Assembly (NCBI RefSeq): GCF_019649055.1
Contig: NW_026570354.1
Coordinates: forward strand, 186,001 to 250,000
Origin: Paramacrobiotus metropolitanus
Lineage: Eukaryota; Tardigrada; Eutardigrada; Parachela; Macrobiotidae
Direction: 5' to 3'
DNA: 64,000 bases
Shown: piece by piece, positions 55,401-64,000 of the stretch
Layout of the letters: every line of letters starts with the position of its first letter
Numbering within the stretch: the stretch's first letter is position 1
Notes under the pieces: generated by a model
Told to the model about the DNA's origin: nothing
Databases searched by the model: none
Seen by the model: the letters and a program-made list of their open reading frames with translations, nothing else
Program-made: the position numbers and the translations under genes

Positions 55401-58400
55401 GCCCAGGTCCAGGTAGGCGTCGTTGAACTTGTCGGTCCAGGCGCGGTTCTTGGGGATGTCCTTGTTGTTGACGCCGATGGAGGAGCAGCGGTCCCAGATG
55501 CGCTCCGGCGCCCCCTTCATGGCCACGAGGTAGCGCAGCCGGCCGTCGACGTGCATCTCGTGGACGGAGACCTGGAACTTGGTGGTGGAGTTGAAGGGGA
55601 TCTCGGCCACGGCCTTGTGCTTGGCGCGCTCGGCCATGACGTCGCCGGTGAGGATCTCGGTGAACTTGAGCAGCGCCGTCTCGGAGGCGTCGCCCTTGCA
55701 CTCGCGCGCGTACACCGGCTTGTCGCCCTGGTCGTCCTTGAAGGCGGCGCGGTTGCACAGGATGGCCACGTTCAGCAGCGCCTTGCAGGTGGTAGTGTCC
55801 GGCAGCTCCTTCCCTGCAACGAACACACTGTTTCCTTCAACAAAGACAGATGGGAAGGCACCAACGCACCGGCCAGCGACTCGGTGGCCGTGTCGGTGGC
55901 CACGATCTGCTCGTCCACCCAGGCGTGCGCCACCGTCATGCGGTTCTGCGTCAGCGTGCCCGTCTTGTCCGAGCAGATCACCGAGCAGGCGCCCAGCGTC
56001 TCCACCGCTTCTAAATTCTTGATCAGGCAGTTCTTCTTCGCCATGCGCTTCGCCGTCAGCGTCAACATTACCTGCACGACAGCCACTTCAACGAATTTGC
56101 CGCAATACAAACAACTGCGCTCTTACCGTAACCGTGATCATGATGCCTTCCGGAACCTACAAGGCACGACTATTTAATCACATATTCCATTTACCGATAT
56201 TATCCTATTTATTAATAAATATTAAAGGACACTACGATATTTTTTCGATTTAAGTTTAATTAAAATAGGGTATTTTATGAAAATGTCAATTTTATTTTGT
56301 ATACTTAGGACGTACGTTGGCGACGACGAGGCCGATGGCGAGGATGATGGCGTAGAAGCCGTCGTAGCCGAGGGCCAGCGCGATGACGATGCAGAGGACG
56401 CCCATGGTAACGGCCAGGATGCAGATGAGCGTGACGAAGTGGCGCATCTCGCGCGCGATGGTCGTCTCGGAGGTGTCCAGCCGCGTGGTCAGCTTGGCGA
56501 TGCGGCCCATCACCGTGTTGTCGCCGCGCTTGATCACCACGCCGCGGCCGAAGCCCTCCACGGCGTTGCTGGTGTAGAAGATCAGGTTCTTGGACTCCAG
56601 CGGGTTGTCGCTGCCCTCGGGACTGCGCGACTGCGGCTCCGACTCCCCGGTCAGCGACGAGTTGTCCACCTGCCAGAGACCGAGAGGAATATTCATCGCC
56701 CCATAACAGCTAGTCTGATGCGCCACCCACCTTGAGGGTCTTGCACTCCAGGATGCGGATGTCGGCCGGGATGCGGTCGCCGGCCTTGACCTCGACGATG
56801 TCGCCTAAGACCACGTTGTCGGCGGAGATCTCCTTGATCTTCCCGTTGCGCAGCACGTTGGCGCTCTGCGGCATCATCTTCTTGAAGCCCTCCATGATGG
56901 CCTCGGACTTGGCGTTCTGGTAGTACAGGAAGCCGCCCGTGATCAGCACCACGCAGATCAGCACGATGCCCAGGTACAACTGCCGCCAATCACCGAATAT
57001 AAAGCGTTACAGTCATGCAGAAATGTCAACGGAACTTACGTTATCGTAGGGCGCGTCATCCGAAGTGCCCACCTAGGAGAAAGACAGGTCAACCCTGCAT
57101 AAATGGCAAGCAGTGCGGGAATTGCAGAGCGTACCTGGATCCCGAAGGCGATGAAGGAGAGGGCGGCGCCGATCTCCAGCAAGGGCGAGAATCCCCCGAC
57201 GAATTCTGTGTAAAGACAACCGACAACGTTTACTGCATTGTTGAAGAAAAGAAAACGTGGCGGACGTACCGCGAAGGATTTTGACGATTTCCGGGACCTG
57301 TTTGGGCGGCGTGAGCATGTTCTTGCCGTCGCGCTGCAGACGCTTGGCGGCCTCCTCTTCCGATACACCCTGCAATGGTCATCGTCACCCCGTTGCAACT
57401 TGGAAAGGAACAAAGACGATGACACCGTACCGTCTGCGGATTGACGTCCAGCTTGGCGAAGAGGTCATCTAGCGGCAGCATGTGCTCGTCCTGCAATCGA
57501 ATATCAGGTAAATGAAGGCGATGACAGCATGTAATTGATCGAATGTACCATGGTGAGGTCCTTCTTGAGGTCGTCCATGGTGAAGGAGCGCGGCAGGTTC
57601 TTCTTGGACTTGCAGGGCAGGCAGCGCCGCCACCAGGCCTCCTTGGGCGGGCCCTCGCCCGTCGTGTCCGCCGGCAGCTGCGCGAAGGAGGCGTGCTTCA
57701 CCGACGGCTGCAACACACACACAGACACGTCAACGAGGAACTGGCGGTCGTCTTGAATTGACTGACCATGCCGCCGTGGACGGATCCCGCGTCCGAATGG
57801 TCGTGGTCATCGTGATCCTTGGCGCCCAGGTGGAACAGCGCCAGCCGACTGCCCTTGTGCTTCCCGTTCTTCCCGTTGCCGTTCGCGGTGTCCGACTGGC
57901 TGGAGAAGGCGCTCGATTTGCCTGTGCAAACGGGATAATTAAAACACGCGCGAAAATTGTTATAAATCAGATACTGACGAGCAGAGCCTACTGTATCAGC
58001 ACTCGCACTTGAGCCACTACTCTACGTCTTCTATCGTAACGCACTCTCGCAATGTTCGATTGCGAAGGAGGCGCATAGGTTTTCTTCTAAAGCCCATAAA
58101 TGTTTTCCTTAGCACTGGCCTGTATCCCTGTGCAAATCACTTTCCTGCCTAACGTAATTTAACTTTCATCAAAATCTCGAAGCCGAAAATTATAAATGAA
58201 GAAAATCCAGGGACTTCCGGCGCTTAACGCAGTTGCAACCGCCCGTTCTGGCAACGTAACATAAATTTATCTTACAACTTTTGTAGAAATTCCCGTTCCT
58301 TCCCTTTTTGATTTTCTTTGCGAAGCAATGGTTTTGTCTGCACTACTTGTAGTCAATAACAAAAAATTGCAAAAAATTTTAACTATAAATAAGTATTATT

Positions 58401-60509
58401 TATAAGTAAATGCGTCATGTGGAAAACAGAATGATGCAAAACCAACCGATATGTCTTCACGACGGGTTCAAAAATGCGCCGTAAATCGAAGGTGGAAATT
58501 ATCATCATAATAATGGAAAAGTCTACTCAGAAAAAATAAATAAATGATAATAACGATGAAATATTACATAGTAACAGATAAATAATGACGAAATAAGAAT
58601 AATAAATAAAAAAGAATAAAAATACAATGGTCTGGTGTGGACTTACGGAGATTGTCCTGGCTGTGGCGCGTGTCATTGAGGGAGAAGTTGGAAGTGGAGA
58701 GCGTGTCGTTGACGGGGAAGGTGGACTGGCTGCCGAACTTGGCGCTGGGCGTCTTGCGCAGGATGCCGTGCAGCTGCTGGCAGGAGGGCGTGTTGCGCAG
58801 CGGGTTGGTTTGCACGTGCAGGTGCTGGCTGACCGTGTCGTCCTTCTCCGTGTCGTTGCTCACCGTGTCCTCGTTGTCCAGCTTGAAGCGCGCGTGCGAG
58901 GCGCTGCGCGGGGGCATCCTGCCGTCCATCGTGCGGAGGTCGCTCTCGTTGACCTGCGTGGAGATGGTCTTGGAGAGCAGCTCGTCCTCCTCCACCTGGC
59001 AGGCGATGGTGCAGCTGGCGGGGGGCGCGCGCCGGGAGGGGCTCAGGACGCGAGGGGCAGGGACGGGGGTAGGGGCGGAGGCGCCCTCGCGGTGGGGGGG
59101 CACGGGCTCGTCGTCGGAACTCTGGATCTGCTCGGGACGGGCTTCAGCTGGGCGCTGCAGGCCTTTGAAATGGCTGGCTGCATGCAATTAAAAGACAGCG
59201 TTCAATAAAAACAGGGCTGTCATTCTTTTATCATCCAGCAGGCAAAATTAAAAATTAAAAACACTGCAGGCGAGTAAGTATTCTGCTGCAAGTAATCAGC
59301 TCAGCGTCTGGCCGTCTGCAAGACCAGTGAATCAGTGATGATGCAGCATTTTGCACAGACAGGTCGCTGGCCAACGGCCAACGGAAAGCACTGCTAGCTG
59401 TGTAGCTCCTCCCGCTCTGTCCTCTCATTGGTCGCTGTGTGAATACGGAAAAAGCCCGCCAAGCTGGCTGATTACTGTATGTGAATGGATTTGCGGGCAG
59501 ATTCATAATTTTACGATAAATGATAACGAACCGCTATTTGTTATTAAAGTTAAAGTAAATCATATAGAAAGCGTCTTAGTGTACCAAAATTTTCTGAATT
59601 TGGCCATAATTAGTACCAGTGTACTACATAATCAATTTTTAATTTGTACAGATACGTAGTGCATGTGGATCTCTATAAATCAGGGTTAAAAATCTACTAA
59701 TTCACATTTAAAGCTTAAAAGCATACAAAGAAACGTTCTGAATTGATACTCGTATAGTTGGTAACCTCGCACTATTATGGATATTTTTATAATTAAAAAT
59801 ACAGCAAGCAAACGGCAGGATACGTATCTGTCGGTACATATAATATATAATATGAAGAAAATCATGCAAACTGTGTTGGTTGTTTTGGATACTGCTGCAG
59901 TTTGCGTGCACTGTGCACATGTACAATACAGTACTCACCGGGACTGGAATGCCTCCTGTCGCCGTAGAGGACGTGCGCTGCCGGCGGCACCAGTCCGTGC
60001 GTGAAGTCCACCGCCCCGAAATGCGCGTCATCCTGACTGTACGGCGGCGGCGATGATGGCGCGTCGGGGAAACGGTCGTCCTCTGCAGTCTCTGCGTCGT
60101 CGGATTCCCTGCCTTCCGCTTCATCGTCCAGACTGAAGTGAGTGGCGGCGGCGGGCGGAGGGGGCGGGTCATGCAGTGGAGCCCGCCCTGAGTTAGCTGC
60201 TGGCGCTTCCGGAGGGGGTGTGGGTGCGCGGAAGCGAGGAGGCTGATCGTTGTCGGAGAAGAGCGGCCGGTTGGTTAAGCCGGTCGCCGCTGACCGGAAG
60301 TTGGCGTTGGGAGCGTTGAGAGAAGGTCGGGATGGCTGGTGGTCCCGGGAATAATGGTCTCCCGCGTGTACTGGAGATTCTTCCACAGGAGGACGGTGGC
60401 GGGCCGCGGGGAGGGTCGTGCCGACCACGGTGTAAGTCGGTCCCTCGGACTGGTACCGCTCGCCGTCGCCCTCGTAGTCGGGCCTCCGGTCACTCCGGTT
60501 TCTGTCCAT
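52442..60509 (-). CDS. Na+/K+-ATPase alpha-like P-type ATPase with long N-terminal extension
   Basis: 21 exons join without a frame break to 1452 residues: 59939-60509, 58647-59177, 57767-57921, 57549-57707, 57431-57490, 57270-57369, 57135-57205, 57040-57072, 56731-56979, 56316-56669, 56127-56156, 55870-56071, 55164-55813, 54790-55105, 54632-54733, 54422-54576, 54097-54363, 53620-53715, 53051-53085, 52886-52987 and 52442-52562. From about 463 ([11 protein letters not shown]) it follows type IIC pumps, usually about 1020 residues: TGES 650-653, VPEG 762-765, CSDKTGTLT with catalytic Asp 806, KGAPER, TGDGVND 1145-1151 and ten membrane segments. Cation residues kept are Asn1213 and Glu1216 (helix 5), Asp1245 (helix 6), Asp1362 (helix 8) and Glu1390 (helix 9). 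The helix-6 Asp of the usual CIDLGTDM is Cys1241 (VCLGTDM), and KKADIG is KKANIG. Residues 1-462 are disordered, Pro/acidic/Ser-rich. The protein is probably in the plasma membrane, but its transport is doubtful. Confidence 0.93.
58119..58325. repeat. Dispersed repeat family, copy 4
   Basis: The best match to copy 1 over about 140 bases and more: CCTGTATCCCTGTGCAAATCA, TCATCAAAATCTCG, GGGACTTCCGGCGCTTAACGC, GTTGCAACCGCCCG and TTCCCTTTTTGATTTTC. It lies in the intron between pump exons 2 and 3. Confidence 0.6.
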
Positions 60510-63500
60510 TCTTAACTGTTTCTACCTGATAGAGAGCAAAATACATTGCCACAGTGTGTTTTTCTTCTACACCTTATGTATTTGACTTCCGGTTGATAAA
60601 TAATACATGTACGTACGAGTACAATACAGTACTAACACCGACTACGACTCCGATTACTACGCTATGCAAAGCTGTAGCTTCCGCCTTATAACGTTTGTAG
60701 CAACTGCTGATGTATACAGCATTGGTCTGAGTGTTCGCAATGCAAATGCCTTAGTCTACAACTTAACATCAGAAAAATAATTCCTGTAATACTGCTGTTT
60801 GGATTATTTCCGAGCAAGTATTTATTACTTATTATTATTTAGCAAGCATTTATTTTAAGTCCCACATATCCATATGTGCGTCTATCCATAACTTGGGCTA
60901 GTTGCGATATTATAATTACTTGCGAAGACGGAAGCAAATACATAATTAAGTACAATTTTCGCGGTTTAATGAAATATTTATTAGCCAGTGCATATATATA
61001 CGCATCCGGTGTCCAGTATTGCAGTATACGCACATTCCGCTGGATGCTTACTTAACACGGCCAATTAGCAGCGCGTAATTAGCCGTGGAGGCTTGTGCTG
61101 AGTAAGGTAAACAACGTTGAACAACGTACATCATCGTTTTGTTTGTTGAGGACTTTTCCGCATATCGCTAGCAGGCACGATCGGCGGTGACAAGCAGAAT
61201 TCCATTAAAACCAACGAATTTTCGTATTGTGCAGTACTCGCCCCGTTATTAAGCAGAAGTACTCAATTATCTCATCGTTACGGCGCTGTGTAGGTATGTT
61301 CTCGGTCTTCTAGGGATTTCACCAAACTGCCCTTTAATTCCCCAGCTGGCCCCGCCCCGCTGCCCTACCGTGACTCCGCACTACGCCAAAATACGGCATT
61401 ATTTTGCACCTATATATTCACCTCCTCCTGATTATGTATTGCTTCACATTTTTTAATCTCGCTCAGTCATTTCCGGTGCAAAAAAAGCACGGAGCAAATT
61501 TCACTCTTCTTTTTTGGACAATTTATTAATGCATGTAGCTACTCGAAGATAATAAAGTAATACAGTAATAGACATGTACACTCATACAGTACATAATAAT
61601 CACCGCAATAGTATCCCCCCTGTTTGTGGATACTGTAAGCGACAAACAGTTTACACTTTACTTATGCGAGGATCTCGTATTATGTACAGATATATACAAG
61701 ACTGCAATAATATTATGCGTTTAGGAAAATAAATAATATCAAGACGGGGTGTCTTGTGCGTAGGCTATTGTAAAAATTAATGCAGTAGTCTAGCTGTTAT
61801 GAAAACACAGCAGCGCTGAACGACTGCATTGTTGTTGAGCCGGCATTCAAAAACAAAAACATGGCATACGAAACGGCCACGCTGAGGGGTGAACCGATCA
61901 ATGTAATGAGCAAAATGTCGGGGAAGGCGGGACCTTACCGTGTGTATATATGTTAAGAGCAGTTTGCGTGTCCTCGCAGTGATCGTCAGCGGCCGCAACG
62001 GCCCGGCACTGGCCTGACGCTGGACGCAGGGGATCCTTAGTTTCCTTCCGCTGCAGCGAAAGGGGCGCAACGCATCCCAAGTTGCGCAGAAATACTGGGC
62101 ACCGAAATGTACCGAAATTAATTCATTGCCGGTCACTGCACGGATTAATCACGGAGGAACGGTCAATCAATGAGACGAAGTGCATATAATAAATATACAT
62201 ATAAAAGATTTCCTTCGTTATGTAAACACGTGTGCTCTGCAGTATAAGAATAGGAGCATCCCGATGTCGGCTGTTACATCTCTGTTGTTTAGCTGCATCG
62301 GTTGGAAAATAATGCACGATTCATGCCAGTGAAAAACGCAGCAAATGACATTGAACAGACGGAAAAAGAACGCCAACAACAATTTATTTGTGAAGGCTGT
62401 ATTTGTGCCCACGGGACACAGTCGACAATAATCAATTATTATTTTCTTGCATGGCAGCACAGTATGCAGGCGGGAAATGCGGTTACAGTAAACTAGACGT
62501 CTGCACAGGTGACCGTCATAAATAAATGTTATACTTACGTTACTTATATTGCCGCACTATACGCATCTATGTACTGTATACAATTGTTTCTGTGCGGTGC
62601 TGGAAGGTACATGACAACGCCAGAGCTATTATGAACGCTGTTTATAACTCTGAGGCGAATTGATTCGTGTAAAGTTAATACGAGTAATTCCATAAAATAA
62701 ACGCTATGCGTGGTGTTGTATACGAGTGGTTAAAATTAAAACACGATGCCTGCTCGTGTCGACACCGTGCAATCCATTGCGCAGTTCGGCTGCGTGTTCT
62801 ACCTGCAGGTACAAAACGAAACGTTGAAGTACAGATACAGCAGGCAGCATGAAAATCCTATTTAATGAAAAATGCCGCAAAACGAAGTAATGTTTAAATG
62901 CTGACTGAAATTTACCGGTCATTGCCGACCCTAAATTACCACTAAACCACTGCTCTGCCCAGCCTGCATGAAGGCCGCCGAGAATTAGCAATTTAGTAAA
63001 AATACGAGTACTAACTTTTTACAACCTGCACCTTCTTCTCCACAGCAGAAAGTATGTGCTGGGCCTGTTCTCGGGTCCGGTACATGTCTGTTTATAAATA
63101 TCGTGCTGGTTAATTGACTCATTCATAAAAAAATAACCTCTCTACAGATATATATTGCCAGGTTAGCACGTCACCATGATTGTCATGGCGTGCTGTCCGG
63201 CGCAACACTGTACAACTTGTCCCACGAAGTGAGCACGTTACAATTTGCCGTGCCAGACTGCCAGTGCTGTACCCATTTACTGTACTGTACGCAGTGCACT
63301 ACACTTTACAACAGCTGTTCCATCTCGATGGCTCTGGCAAATGGTTATAAATAAATTAAAATGATAATAATTATTCTTATGTATAAATCAAACTGTTCTG
63401 CTACTAACATCACTATACTCGTACAGTATGCGCGTACGTACTTTCAAGCATCTTATGCCGCGAGTATGTGAGTGTACTGCACGATTCTACACGACCAGCA

Positions 63501-64000
63501 TTTGTTGTTGTTGTTTACATACTTATTGTTTTATGGTTCTTGTTGTAGGTTATTAATTTTAATTAAATAAAATCGATCAGCTGTTGCAGCTCATCAGTAT
63601 ACCGGTTACCATTGCAACACTCGCAACATTTGCCGTATTTTTCCTATAAATTACGGCTTTAAAGGTCACTTTCTCGCTGTATCACATTTAAGAGCAGCAA
63701 GTGCTTTTGAAAGTACAGTACTTAGGCCTTTACTGGAGCTGAATGTGAAAGCGTTGTGTAACATAATAACAGGAGAGGTGCGAGAATAATAAGAATTAAA
63801 ATGCTGATTGTCTTTACGTAACTTATTGGTACATAAAAAATGGTAGCGATGCCGTTTTCCCACCGGATGTCAGTATGCGCAGTTAACCACGCATTTCCGC
63901 GTATGTTTGGCGAGCTGACTTTTGCCAGTCAAGATTTTAAGGATTAATGCCGAGGGATACAGTTTGATTGTTGATTTTCTTATAAACCTGTCCGCTTCGC
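60510..64000. other. 5' flank of the pump gene, no supported gene
   Basis: AT-rich DNA with many short GTACAG/CTGTAC tracts. Open frames are short and lack domains. The pump promoter presumably lies in the first kilobase, but no element can be assigned. Confidence 0.4.

Noticed and set aside
54879-56177. 432-residue plus-strand open frame
   Set aside because: It is antisense to pump exons, long only because GC-rich codons on the other strand avoid stops; Val/Ala/His-rich without domain.
58627-59208. Plus-strand open frames of about 190 residues
   Set aside because: Antisense to pump exon 2, which is phase-matched to its neighbours.

Overview
The window is animal nuclear DNA. It has spliced genes with GT..AG introns, mostly 50-400 bases in the well-resolved genes. 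Exons are GC-rich, and introns and intergenic DNA are AT-rich. The recognisable proteins are metazoan: an AXH plus HMG-box factor of the HBP1 type, a Na+/K+-ATPase alpha-like pump, a ZP-domain membrane protein and two EB/EGF/LDLa proteins. EB modules are best known from nematodes and other ecdysozoans, so I infer a non-model invertebrate, probably an ecdysozoan (a tardigrade would fit, but this is a guess). I found no tRNA, rRNA, CRISPR array or bacterial operon.

Layout. 1-9 kb is repeat-rich: short interrupted palindromes, a satellite of about ten 110-bp monomers, and dispersed repeats. It also holds one secreted-protein first exon (minus strand, 2.3-2.5 kb) and a Thr/Pro-rich candidate exon. 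9-18 kb carries small single-pass membrane-protein genes that only appear when exons are joined: a Gly-rich protein (plus strand, 9.0-11.8 kb), an uncertain small gene (12.8-13.1 kb) and a three-finger (Ly6/uPAR) receptor-like protein (minus strand, 14.0-17.9 kb). 20.4-25.6 kb is the HBP1-like regulator. 28.9-32.6 kb is a ZP-domain membrane protein lacking a visible N-terminus. 35.7-38.4 and 44.8-48.9 kb are two tandem paralogous secreted proteins, separated by about 6 kb that contains a pogo/Tigger-like element and another TIR element. 52.4-60.5 kb is a 21-exon Na+/K+-ATPase alpha-like gene. 60.5-64 kb shows no gene.

How the genes relate. From 28.9 to 48.9 kb, three adjacent minus-strand genes encode extracellular modular proteins (ZP; EB-EGF-LDLa twice), possibly an apical matrix or cuticle neighbourhood. 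The Gly-rich gene and the three-finger gene both split the transmembrane helix over two exons with the same phases (1, then 0). The Gly-rich gene and the 2.3-kb exon share a signal-peptide exon ending in a WYVP motif with the same phase-1 donor.

Most notable points. The pump has Cys in place of the membrane-helix-6 Asp that binds Na+ and K+, and about 460 extra disordered N-terminal residues, while its phosphorylation machinery is intact. The HBP1-like gene and one EB gene have isolated 1-base frame breaks next to short homopolymers, which look more like consensus errors than decay. All exon joins were inferred by eye from splice signals, reading phase and family similarity.
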